DNA of 64,000 nucleotides from Deinococcus humi (GTDB lineage: Bacteria; Deinococcota; Deinococci; Deinococcales; Deinococcaceae), in NCBI RefSeq assembly GCF_014201875.1, contig NZ_JACHFL010000008.1, positions 124,001-188,000 on the forward strand, given 5' to 3'. Each line of letters starts with the position of its first letter. The first letter of the stretch is position 1. A program made the position numbers and the translations under genes. Shown piece by piece: positions 30,595 to 38,658 of the stretch. The notes under the pieces were generated by a model. It saw only the letters and a list, made by a program, of their open reading frames with translations. It was not told the origin of the DNA and made no database searches.

Positions 30595-30627
30595 GGGAGA
30601 GCGGCGCGATGCTTTTCCCGCTCTCCC
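30595..30627 (+). other. Stem-loop between the binding-protein and permease genes
   Basis: GGGAGAGCGG (30595-30604) and CCGCTCTCCC (30618-30627) form a perfect 10-bp stem. No T-run follows, so it more likely protects the upstream mRNA end or attenuates, giving more binding protein than permease. Confidence 0.6.
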
Positions 30628-30721
30628 CTTCCGTTCTGGCAATAGGCGGTTTAACGTGGCGGTTTTTCGTTCCTGCGTTCCCGGAATGACCGCCCCTCGC
30701 CGCCGATCCGAGGAGGTCAGC

Positions 30722-31708
30722 ATGCTCTATCTGCTCAGAAAACTGGGCATTTTCGTCTTTACCCTGTGGGTGGCGGCCACCCTCAACTTCATACTGCCGC
30801 GCCTGGTGCCGGGCGATCCAGTCAGCGTGATGCTCGCCAAGTACCAGGGCCGCCTTGACCCCTCGGCGGTCGACGCGCTGAAGATCGCCTACGGTCTGAA
30901 CGATCTGGGCAGTCCGATGTCGCAGTATTTGAGCTACCTGGGGGGCCTGCTGCGCGGCGATTTCGGGCGCTCGATCAGCCTGTTTCCCACGCCCGTGATC
31001 GACGTGATCCGTATGGCGCTGCCGTACACGCTGGGGCTGATCGGGGTGACCACCATCATCTCTTTCGTGCTGGGCAGCGCTCTGGGCCTGTACAGCGGCT
31101 GGCGGCGTGGGCGGGCCGTGGCGGACAGTCTGACCCCCGCAGCACTGTTTCTGAACGCCATGCCGTACTTCTGGTTCGGGCTGATCCTGCTGTACATCTT
31201 TGCCTTTCAGCTCCGGTGGTTTCCGCTGAGCGGCGCGCTCGATCCGTTTCCCGGCAACACCTTCAGCGCGGGGTGGTGGGGTTCGCTGCTGCGGCACGCG
31301 GCGCTGCCGGTGTTTACCATTCTGGTCACCTCGGTGGGCGGCTGGCTGATCACCATGCGCAACAACGTGATCAACGTGGCCGGGGAGGACTATCTGGCGT
31401 TTGCGCGCGCCAAGGGCCTGACCGAACGCCGCATCATCACCCGCTACGTCCTGCGGAACGCGCTGTTGCCCAGCTTCACCGCCTTCGGGATGGCGCTTGG
31501 CTTCGTGGTGGGCGGCTCGATCCTGACCGAGATCGTGTTCTCGTATCCGGGGTTGGGCTTCTACCTGTACCAGTCGGTGACGAATCTGGATTATCCGCTG
31601 ATGCAGGCAATCTTTTTCTTTATCGCGCTGGCGGTACTGCTGGCCAACCTGCTGGTGGACTTCGTGAACGTCATTCTCGATCCGCGCATCCGCGAGGGCC
31701 GGGCGTGA
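30722..31708 (+). CDS. ABC transporter permease, DppB/OppB type
   Basis: A 328-residue inner-membrane permease with the OppB layout: a first span near the N-terminus (LRKLGIFVFTLWVAATLNFILPRLVPGDP), five further spans and the EAA loop with DYLAFARAKGLTERRIITRYVLRNALLP near residue 235. AGGAGG is five bases before the ATG at 30722. Its stop overlaps the GTG of the following permease-ATPase gene (GTGA). Confidence 0.94.
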   Translation: MLYLLRKLGIFVFTLWVAATLNFILPRLVPGDPVSVMLAKYQGRLDPSAVDALKIAYGLNDLGSPMSQYLSYLGGLLRGDFGRSISLFPTPVIDVIRMALPYTLGLIGVTTIISFVLGSALGLYSGWRRGRAVADSLTPAALFLNAMPYFWFGLILLYIFAFQLRWFPLSGALDPFPGNTFSAGWWGSLLRHAALPVFTILVTSVGGWLITMRNNVINVAGEDYLAFARAKGLTERRIITRYVLRNALLPSFTAFGMALGFVVGGSILTEIVFSYPGLGFYLYQSVTNLDYPLMQAIFFFIALAVLLANLLVDFVNVILDPRIREGRA

Positions 31709-33663
31709 GCGGCCTGCGCCGCTTTCTGGGCCAGCCGCGCAGCGTCTTCGGGGCGGGCTTCCTGTTGCTGCTGCTGCTGGCGAGCCTGTGCGCGCCGCTA
31801 CTTACACCCTACGATCCGAATTCGCTGGAATTCGCTCCCTTCCTGCCGCTCTCGGCGCAGCACTGGTTGGGCACCACGGCGCTGGGGCAGGACATCTTCG
31901 CGCAGTTCATCTACGGCGCGCGTCTGACCCTGCTGGTGGGCTTCGTGGCCGGGCTGATCGCCACGCTGCTGAGTGTCACCTTCGGGCTGGCCGCCGCCTA
32001 CCTGGGCGGCTGGGTGGACGAGGCCATCAACACCCTGATCAACGTCTTTCTGGTGCTGCCGGGGCTGCCGCTGGTGATCGTGGCCAGCGCCTTCCTGCGC
32101 GGCGGGGGCGTGTGGCCCGTCATTTTGGTGATCAGCTTCACCGGCTGGGCCTTCGGGGCGCGGGTGCTGCGGTCCCAGGCGCTGGCCCTGCGCGAGCGCG
32201 ACTTCGTGCAGGCGGCGGTGGTCGCGGGCGAGGGGCCGGGCCGCATCATCTTCCGCGAGATGCTGCCGAACATGGCCGGCCTCATCGCCGCCAACTTCTT
32301 CGGCGCGGCGCTGTACGCCGTGCTGTCCGAGGCCAGCCTGTCGTTTATCGGCGTGGGCGACGTGTCTCTGGTGACCTGGGGGACCATGCTGTACTGGGCG
32401 CAGGCCAAGGGCGCGCTGCTGCAGGGTGCGTGGTGGTGGGTGGCGATGCCTGGACTAGGGATCGCCCTGCTGGGCACGTCCTTTGCGCTGCTGAACTTCG
32501 CCATTGACGAGATCAGCAATCCCAGACTGGGAGGCAGCAAATTCAGAAAGCCGGCCCGCCACCGGCCCGCCCAGGCAGCGGCCGCGGGCAACCCCGACAC
32601 CCTCCTGAGCATTCGTGAGCTGAACGTAGGCTACCTGAACCCCGGTCCCACGGTGCGTGCGGTGCGGGACGTGTCCCTGGACGTGCGGGAAGGCGAGCTG
32701 CTGGGCCTGGCCGGAGAATCGGGCTGCGGCAAGAGCACGCTGGCCTTCGCCGTGACGCGGCTGCTCGATCCTCCCGGCGCGGTACTGGGCGGCTCGGTGC
32801 GCCTGGCCGAACACGATCTGCTGGGGCTGTCCCCTGAAGAATTGAGGCGGGTGCGCTGGAAGGAGTTCAGTCTGGTGTTCCAGGCGTCCATGAACGTGCT
32901 GAATCCGGTGCTGAAGGTCCGCGAGCAGGTCTATGACGCCATGCAGGCGCACGGCGTCACGAACAGGCAGCAACTTGACGCCCGTGCCCGTGAACTGTTC
33001 GATCTGGTGGGCATTCAGGCCTCCTACCTGGACGCCTACCCACACCAGCTCTCCGGCGGCATGAAACAGCGCGTGGTGATTGCCATCGCACTGGCCCTGG
33101 AGCCCAAACTGATCGTGATGGACGAGCCGACCACGGCCCTGGACGTGGTGGTGCAGCGGCAGATCCTGCAGGAGATCAACGACGTGCGCCGCCGCCTGGG
33201 CATCAGCATCATCTTCATCACCCATGACCTGTCGCTGCTGGTGGAGATGAGTGACCGGGTAGCGATTATGTACGCGGGCGAGGTGGTGGAGCTGGCCCCC
33301 GCGCATCAGCTCTACGCGCACCCGGCCCATCCGTATACGCAGCAACTGATGAACTCGTTTCCACCGATGACCGGGCCGAGAACGCGCCGCAGCGGCATAC
33401 CCGGCAAGCCGCCATCCCTGAGCGCAGAGATCGTCGGCTGTCCCTTCTTCGAGCGCTGCGCCAGACGCATGCCTGGCGTGTGCGACGTCAAACCCCTTCA
33501 GACCTTCACCGTCGCCCAGGAGCAGACGGCGGCCTGCTTTCTGTACGATCCCACGGTCTCGGCCGCGCTCAAGGAACAGACCATCCACGACAGCCCGAAC
33601 GCCGCCGTAGACCTCAAGCTGGAGGTGAGCCGTGAGCCAGCCCGTAGCGTCAACCTCAACTAA
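31705..33663 (+). CDS. Fused ABC permease (DppC type) and ATPase (DppD type)
   Basis: A 652-residue fusion. Residues 1-275 are a DppC-like permease with about six spans and the EAA loop near 174-190. Residues 279-298 are a basic/Ala-rich linker. Residues 300-652 are a full peptide-family ATPase: Walker A GESGCGKST (337-345), signature LSGGMKQR (449-456), Walker B LIVMDEPTT (469-477) and the C-terminal oligopeptide-transporter tail with the Cys cluster CPFFERCARR. These are normally separate genes. The reading frame is continuous with no stop or new start between the parts. Confidence 0.9.
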   Translation: MSGLRRFLGQPRSVFGAGFLLLLLLASLCAPLLTPYDPNSLEFAPFLPLSAQHWLGTTALGQDIFAQFIYGARLTLLVGFVAGLIATLLSVTFGLAAAYLGGWVDEAINTLINVFLVLPGLPLVIVASAFLRGGGVWPVILVISFTGWAFGARVLRSQALALRERDFVQAAVVAGEGPGRIIFREMLPNMAGLIAANFFGAALYAVLSEASLSFIGVGDVSLVTWGTMLYWAQAKGALLQGAWWWVAMPGLGIALLGTSFALLNFAIDEISNPRLGGSKFRKPARHRPAQAAAAGNPDTLLSIRELNVGYLNPGPTVRAVRDVSLDVREGELLGLAGESGCGKSTLAFAVTRLLDPPGAVLGGSVRLAEHDLLGLSPEELRRVRWKEFSLVFQASMNVLNPVLKVREQVYDAMQAHGVTNRQQLDARARELFDLVGIQASYLDAYPHQLSGGMKQRVVIAIALALEPKLIVMDEPTTALDVVVQRQILQEINDVRRRLGISIIFITHDLSLLVEMSDRVAIMYAGEVVELAPAHQLYAHPAHPYTQQLMNSFPPMTGPRTRRSGIPGKPPSLSAEIVGCPFFERCARRMPGVCDVKPLQTFTVAQEQTAACFLYDPTVSAALKEQTIHDSPNAAVDLKLEVSREPARSVNLN

Positions 33664-34684
33664 CGTTCTGCCTCCCCACGGGACTCCGAACACGCTGGAG
33701 ATCGTGAATCTCCGCAAAGTCTTCGGGGCACGCGGCCGGTCGGGCGGCGTGGTGGCCGTCAACGACGTGAGCTTCTCCATCGCACGCGGCGAGGTGCTGG
33801 GGCTGGTGGGCGAGTCGGGCAGCGGCAAGAGCACTATCGCCCGCCTGATCGCCCGCCTGCATACCCCCACTTCAGGTGAAATCCGCCTGAATGGCCAGCC
33901 GGTGCCGCGCCGGCTGGGAGGACGCGCCCTGAAGAAGGTGCGCAAGAACGTCCAGATGATCTTTCAGGACCCGTATGCCAGTCTCAACCCGGTGCATCCG
34001 GTGGCCTACACGCTGAAACGGCCCCTCCAGATTCACGGTCTGGCGCGCGGCCATACGGAGGCGGAGGTCAACGCATTGCTGGAACGGGTAGGCCTGTCGC
34101 CCGCCAGCACCTACGCTTCCAAACGTTCCTTCGAACTGTCTGGGGGCCAGCGTCAGCGCGTCGGCATAGCCCGCGCCCTGGCTGCCCGCCCCGAACTGAT
34201 CCTGGCCGACGAGCCGACGTCGGCGCTGGACGTCTCGATCCGTCTGGACGTGATGAACCTGATGCTGGATCTGAAGGATCAGGAGGGGCTGAGCATGCTG
34301 TTCATCACGCACGATCTGGCCGGGGCGCGGTACATGTCTGACCGCATTGCCGTGCTGTACGCCGGAACGCTGGTGGAACTCGGCCCCGCCGTGGAAGTGA
34401 TTGACCGCCCCCAGCACCCCTACACCCAGTTGCTCAAGAGTGCCGCCCCCAAACCCGACGCGGGACTGGTGCCGGAACAGATTGAGGCGCGCGGCGAGGT
34501 GCCGGATCTGAAGACCCTGCCGCCCGGCTGTCCATTCGAGCCGCGCTGCCCTCACGCCCTGCCCGAATGCCGGGATGGTTTGCCGAAGATCTACGACGTG
34601 GGTCAGGGCCATACGGCGCGCTGCATCCTGCACGATCCGGCCATTCAGGCGCGGCGCGGGGGCGTGGTGGGCGCGGGGGATTAA
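33632..34684 (+). CDS. ABC transporter ATP-binding protein, DppF/OppF type
   Basis: A 350-residue second ATPase of the importer. Walker A GESGSGKST near residue 66, signature ELSGGQRQRVG near 168, Walker B LILADEPTS and the C-terminal tail with PPGCPFEPRCPHALPEC identify the OppF class. The GTG start at 33632 lies 32 bp inside the upstream fusion gene, with GGAGG before it. With the ATPase half of the fusion it should form the nucleotide-binding dimer. Confidence 0.93.
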   Translation: MSQPVASTSTNVLPPHGTPNTLEIVNLRKVFGARGRSGGVVAVNDVSFSIARGEVLGLVGESGSGKSTIARLIARLHTPTSGEIRLNGQPVPRRLGGRALKKVRKNVQMIFQDPYASLNPVHPVAYTLKRPLQIHGLARGHTEAEVNALLERVGLSPASTYASKRSFELSGGQRQRVGIARALAARPELILADEPTSALDVSIRLDVMNLMLDLKDQEGLSMLFITHDLAGARYMSDRIAVLYAGTLVELGPAVEVIDRPQHPYTQLLKSAAPKPDAGLVPEQIEARGEVPDLKTLPPGCPFEPRCPHALPECRDGLPKIYDVGQGHTARCILHDPAIQARRGGVVGAGD

Positions 34685-34738
34685 GCGGCCTCCAGCACCC
34701 CCCGACACGCCGTCACCCCATTTCACAAGGACATGCAC

Positions 34739-36022
34739 ATGGCCCAGGTCAAACTCGCCTACATCGGCGGCGGCAGCACACGTGGCCCCGGCACCGTCGC
34801 CTCGTTCATTCGCCAGGCCGCGAACTTCGCCGGTTCGGAAATCGTCTTGCACGACCTGAATGAGGAAAAACTCGATCTGGTCTGCCGCCTGGCCCGCAAG
34901 ATGGCCGCCGCACAGGGCGCCGACCTCAAGATCAGCGCCACCACCGACAGAAAGGCGGCGCTGGACGGCTGCGACGGGGTGCTGTCCAGTTACCGCCCCG
35001 GCGGTTTCGAGGCGCGGCATCAGGATGAACGCATTCCGCTGTCTCACGGGGCCATCGGTCAGGAAACGCAGGGGGCGGGCGGTTTCTTCATGGCGCTGCG
35101 GGCAGTTCATGTGGCCCGCGGGCTGGTGCAGGACATGGAGGCCATTTGCCCGGACGCCCTGCTGTTCAACTACACCAATCCCGTGAATATCGTGGCGCAG
35201 GCGGTGGCCGATCACTCGCCGGTTCGCGTGGTGTCGCTGTGCGAGGGACCGCTGGTCTTTCCCGCCGAGCTGGCCGAGCTCGTCGGGCTTGACCCCGACA
35301 GGGTGCGTGCCGTGATGCTGGGTCTCAACCACGCCTGCTGGAGCGCGGAGGCGGAATACGACGGTCAGCCCATGCTTCCGGTCCTGGCACAGAAGCTGGA
35401 GGGGGGCATCCAGGACGACTGGACGCGCCGCTGGGTGGAACTGGCGGTCACCATGGACAGCCTGCCTGCCTCGTACATGAAGTACTACTACTTCGAGCAG
35501 GAAATGCTGGCCGAACTGAGCGCCAGATCCACCACCCGCGCACAGGACATACTGGCGGACGTGCCGAGCTACTGGCAGCATTACGCGGAGCAACTGGACG
35601 CCCCGAATCCGACGCTGGAACCGCAACTGTCACGCGGCGGCATCTTCGAACTGGAAGTGGCGGTGGACGTGATGGACGCCGTGTTCAACGACCGCCATGA
35701 GGTCTGGCCGACGAATGTGGTGAACGGCGGCGCCATCGCCGACTTTCCCGATTCGCAGGTGGTGGAGGTGCCGTGTCTGGTGAACCGCCAGGGCGTGAGG
35801 CCCGTCGCCGGCTACCGGGTGCCCCCGCCCGTCCGCGGGCTGCTCTCGGCGCTAGGTGAATACCAGCAGCTCGCCGCCGACGCTGCCTGGGACGGCACGC
35901 GGCGACAGGCTATCCAGGCGCTGACCAGCAACCCGCTGGTCCGGACGCTGCCGCTGGCGCAGACGCTGTACGAGGCCCTGGCGCACGCCCACGCTCAGCA
36001 TCTACCGGAGCGGCTGTGGTGA
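34739..36022 (+). CDS. Glycoside hydrolase family 4 enzyme
   Basis: A 427-residue GH4 protein. These enzymes cleave glycosidic bonds by an NAD+- and metal-dependent oxidation-elimination route, often on 6-phospho sugars. The NAD site is YIGGGSTRGPG at residues 8-18; NYTNPVNI, the Cys in VSLCEGPL and the His in LGLNHACW are the conserved nucleotide/metal ligands. It follows the importer without a PTS, so whether it needs a 6-phospho substrate is open. AAGGA lies seven bases before the ATG at 34739, which is preferred over the ATG at 34733. Confidence 0.9.
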   Translation: MAQVKLAYIGGGSTRGPGTVASFIRQAANFAGSEIVLHDLNEEKLDLVCRLARKMAAAQGADLKISATTDRKAALDGCDGVLSSYRPGGFEARHQDERIPLSHGAIGQETQGAGGFFMALRAVHVARGLVQDMEAICPDALLFNYTNPVNIVAQAVADHSPVRVVSLCEGPLVFPAELAELVGLDPDRVRAVMLGLNHACWSAEAEYDGQPMLPVLAQKLEGGIQDDWTRRWVELAVTMDSLPASYMKYYYFEQEMLAELSARSTTRAQDILADVPSYWQHYAEQLDAPNPTLEPQLSRGGIFELEVAVDVMDAVFNDRHEVWPTNVVNGGAIADFPDSQVVEVPCLVNRQGVRPVAGYRVPPPVRGLLSALGEYQQLAADAAWDGTRRQAIQALTSNPLVRTLPLAQTLYEALAHAHAQHLPERLW

Positions 36023-36711
36023 CTGGCGTGAGCCTCCAGCTTCAACCGAACCCGGAGGGGCTGGCCCAGGCTGCTTCCGACTTCATCTCGGAACAGGTCA
36101 GGACGAAACCCGATCTGAGCATTCTGGTGGCGACGGGCCACACGCCGATGCCCACCTACGCGGAACTGGCGCGGCGGGTGGAGGCAGGTGAGGTGGATTT
36201 CAGCCGCGTCACCGCCGTCCAGCTCGACGAGTACCTGGGCATTGATGACGACGATCCGCGCAGCCTGTGGGGCTGGATGCGGCGCTCATTCGTGCAGCCG
36301 CTGGGCATCACGCGCACGGTTCGGCTGAAGAATCCCCATCAGTTCGAGGCAGCGATCCGAAATCTCGGCGGGCTCGATCTGGCCATTCTGGGGCTGGGGC
36401 CGAACGGACATCTGGGATTCAACGAGCCGCCGAGCGCCATGGACGCGCCGACACGCACGCTGGAGCTGACGCCCGCAAGCCTGGAGAGCAACCGCGCCTA
36501 CTGGGGTGAGCTGACGGTGCCGGCGGGAGCCATCACAGCGGGGATGAATCTCATTCTGGCAGCGCGCCAGACCCTGCTACTGGTGAGCGGGGTGCGCAAG
36601 CGGGGCATCCTGCACGCCACGCTGGAGGGACCGGAAACACCGGAGGTGCCCGCCTCCTTCCTGAGACGCACGGCGCTGACCGTGATTGCGGACGGGGCCG
36701 CCTGGACGTGA
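36019..36711 (+). CDS. Glucosamine-6-phosphate deaminase-like protein (NagB family)
   Basis: A protein of about 230 residues of the NagB/6-phosphogluconolactonase superfamily. VATGHTPMPTYAEL (phosphate loop), TAVQLDEYLGI (catalytic Asp) and LAILGLGPNGHLGFNEP are NagB signatures, so conversion of glucosamine-6-phosphate to fructose-6-phosphate and ammonia is the likely reaction. The GTG at 36019 overlaps the GH4 stop; GTG at 36016 is possible. The gene is GTGA-coupled to the kinase gene behind it. Confidence 0.88.
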   Translation: MTGVSLQLQPNPEGLAQAASDFISEQVRTKPDLSILVATGHTPMPTYAELARRVEAGEVDFSRVTAVQLDEYLGIDDDDPRSLWGWMRRSFVQPLGITRTVRLKNPHQFEAAIRNLGGLDLAILGLGPNGHLGFNEPPSAMDAPTRTLELTPASLESNRAYWGELTVPAGAITAGMNLILAARQTLLLVSGVRKRGILHATLEGPETPEVPASFLRRTALTVIADGAAWT

Positions 36712-37688
36712 GCGAACTGGTGTTGGGCATCGACGCAGGGAACACCAAGACCATTGCGCTGATCGCCGACACCTCGGGCACGGTGCTGGGCTGGGGCCGC
36801 GCGGGGCGCAGCAACATCTACGTTCAACGTGCCCGCGCCCTGGCCGCGTTGCAGCGTGCCGTCGCGGTGGCCAGGACTAGCGCGGGGCTGGCCGACCGGC
36901 CTCTCGCCGCCCTGACCCTCAGTGCCGCCGGGGCCGACTGGCCCGAGGATTTCGATGTTCTGGCGGGCGAACTGAAACGCTGGCGCTGCGCCGAACGGTC
37001 ATCCGTGGTCAACGACGCTGTGGGAGCGCTGCGGGCCGGTTCTCTGCGCGGCGCGGGGGTCACGGTGGTGTGCGGCACCAGCGCTGGCATTGCCGCCCGC
37101 TCGCCCGGCGGCGCGGTGTGGCACACCAGCTACTGGCAGGAGCCGGAAGGGGCCGATGAGCTGGCGGCCAGGGCCCTGCGCGCCGTCTACCGCGCTGAAC
37201 TGGGCATCGACCCGCCCACAGCGCTGACGGCGCCCTTGCTGTCCTACTTCGGCTGCCCGGATGTGGAGGCGCTGCTGCACTCGTTGACCCGCCGCGATCG
37301 TCGTCCGGTCCAGCATCTGGGCCGTCTTGCACGGATTCTGCTCGATCAGGCCGATGCAGGGGACGCCACCAGCCTGGGGATCGTGCGTGAACACGGCGCG
37401 TCGCTGGGCGATTATGCGTTGGCCGCCGCCCGCAAGGTGGGATTGGGCGGCGACTATCTGCTGACCACCTCCGGGGGGGTGATGCGCCACCGGTCCCCCA
37501 TTTTGCGAGAAGCCCTGATGGAGCGGGTGCGTGGCGAGCATCCGCACGTGCGGTGGCAGGCCAGCCACCATGAACCCGTCTTCGGTGCCGTGCTGCTGGC
37601 CCTGGAGACGGCAGGCGTGACCGTAAACGAGGCCGTGTTCCGGCGGCTGGAGGCGACCTGCCCGGACGCAGCGCTATTCGTGACCTGA
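36708..37688 (+). CDS. N-acetylglucosamine kinase-like protein (BadF/BadG/NagK family)
   Basis: A 326-residue sugar kinase of the actin-like ATPase fold. LGIDAGNTKTIALIAD is the phosphate-1 motif, TLSAAGADWPEDF, VVNDAVGALRAGS (catalytic Asp region) and TVVCGTSAGIAA the phosphate-2 region, as in eukaryotic-type GlcNAc kinase. Flanking NagB-like and hexosaminidase genes support GlcNAc or glucosamine as substrate. GTG start overlapping the previous stop by 4 bp. Confidence 0.88.
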   Translation: MSELVLGIDAGNTKTIALIADTSGTVLGWGRAGRSNIYVQRARALAALQRAVAVARTSAGLADRPLAALTLSAAGADWPEDFDVLAGELKRWRCAERSSVVNDAVGALRAGSLRGAGVTVVCGTSAGIAARSPGGAVWHTSYWQEPEGADELAARALRAVYRAELGIDPPTALTAPLLSYFGCPDVEALLHSLTRRDRRPVQHLGRLARILLDQADAGDATSLGIVREHGASLGDYALAAARKVGLGGDYLLTTSGGVMRHRSPILREALMERVRGEHPHVRWQASHHEPVFGAVLLALETAGVTVNEAVFRRLEATCPDAALFVT

Positions 37689-37728
37689 CCTTCCCTCAAA
37701 TCGACAAGTTCAGCTCGACAAGGAGCCC

Positions 37729-38580
37729 ATGCCCACCCTGACCGTCAGTGCCCTGTACATCTATCCCATCAAATCGGCCGGCGGCATCTCGCTTCTGCAT
37801 TCTGGAATCGGGCCGCGTGGCCTGACCCATGACCGCCGCTGGATGGTGATCGACGCGGCGGGACGCCCGGTCACCCAGCGTGAGTTCTCCAGCATGCGGC
37901 TGATCGAGGTGGCGCTGTCAGACGCGGGCCTGCACGTCACCGCGCCCGGCAAACCCGTGCTGACGGTGCCGTGGCAGCCCCAGGGCGGGCGGCAGACGGT
38001 GGACATGTGGGGCGATCCCCTGAGCGGCGTGACCGTCTCGGCAGAGGCGACCGCCTGGATGGGCGACGTCCTGGGCGGCGACTTCGATCTGGTCTTCCTG
38101 CCCGACGATGTCCAGCGCTGGCAGCCCGCTGACCGACCCTACGGCTCCCTGTTGAGCTTCGTGGACGGCAATCCCGTTCACCTGATCAGCGAGGCGTCAG
38201 TGGCCGACTTCAACCAGCATCTGTCACGCCCGGTAGGGCACGCCGAGTTCCGTCCCAATCTGGTGATCCAGGGCAGCGAGGCGTACGCGGAGGATTTCTG
38301 GCGGCGCATCCGCATCGGCCCAGATGACGCGGACGCCGTGGCCTTTGAAGTGGTGGAAAGCTGCGCCCGTTGCGTCATCGTGAATGTGCAGCCCGACGGC
38401 ACGCGCGGGGCCGAGGCCCTGCGGACGCTGGCGCGGGTGCGCCGTCAGGGCAAGGCCGCCGTGTTCGGGCAACACCTTGTTCAGGACGCTCCGTATGATC
38501 GGCGCACAGGCCAGCTCCGCGTGGGTGACGTGGTGGAGGTCATCGCCGTGGATGCCACGGTCAACCCGGTCTACGGGTGA
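37729..38580 (+). CDS. MOSC domain protein with N-terminal beta barrel
   Basis: A 283-residue protein. Residues 1-120 form the MOSC N-terminal beta-barrel domain (LYIYPIKSAGGISL, GLTHDRRWMVID), and the MOSC domain follows with HLISEASV, RFRPNLVI-like EFRPNLVI, and ESCARCVIVNVQPDG, whose Cys is the expected molybdenum ligand in mARC-type reductases. Relatives reduce N-hydroxylated compounds or carry sulfur. AAGGAG is three bases before the ATG. Its place between amino-sugar genes is unexplained. Confidence 0.9.
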   Translation: MPTLTVSALYIYPIKSAGGISLLHSGIGPRGLTHDRRWMVIDAAGRPVTQREFSSMRLIEVALSDAGLHVTAPGKPVLTVPWQPQGGRQTVDMWGDPLSGVTVSAEATAWMGDVLGGDFDLVFLPDDVQRWQPADRPYGSLLSFVDGNPVHLISEASVADFNQHLSRPVGHAEFRPNLVIQGSEAYAEDFWRRIRIGPDDADAVAFEVVESCARCVIVNVQPDGTRGAEALRTLARVRRQGKAAVFGQHLVQDAPYDRRTGQLRVGDVVEVIAVDATVNPVYG

Positions 38581-38658
38581 GGGCGGGCGATCTCATATGC
38601 CCAAGCCCTTAAGCTGCCCGCCGTACCACAGTCAAACGATGCAACATCAGGAGGTCCG

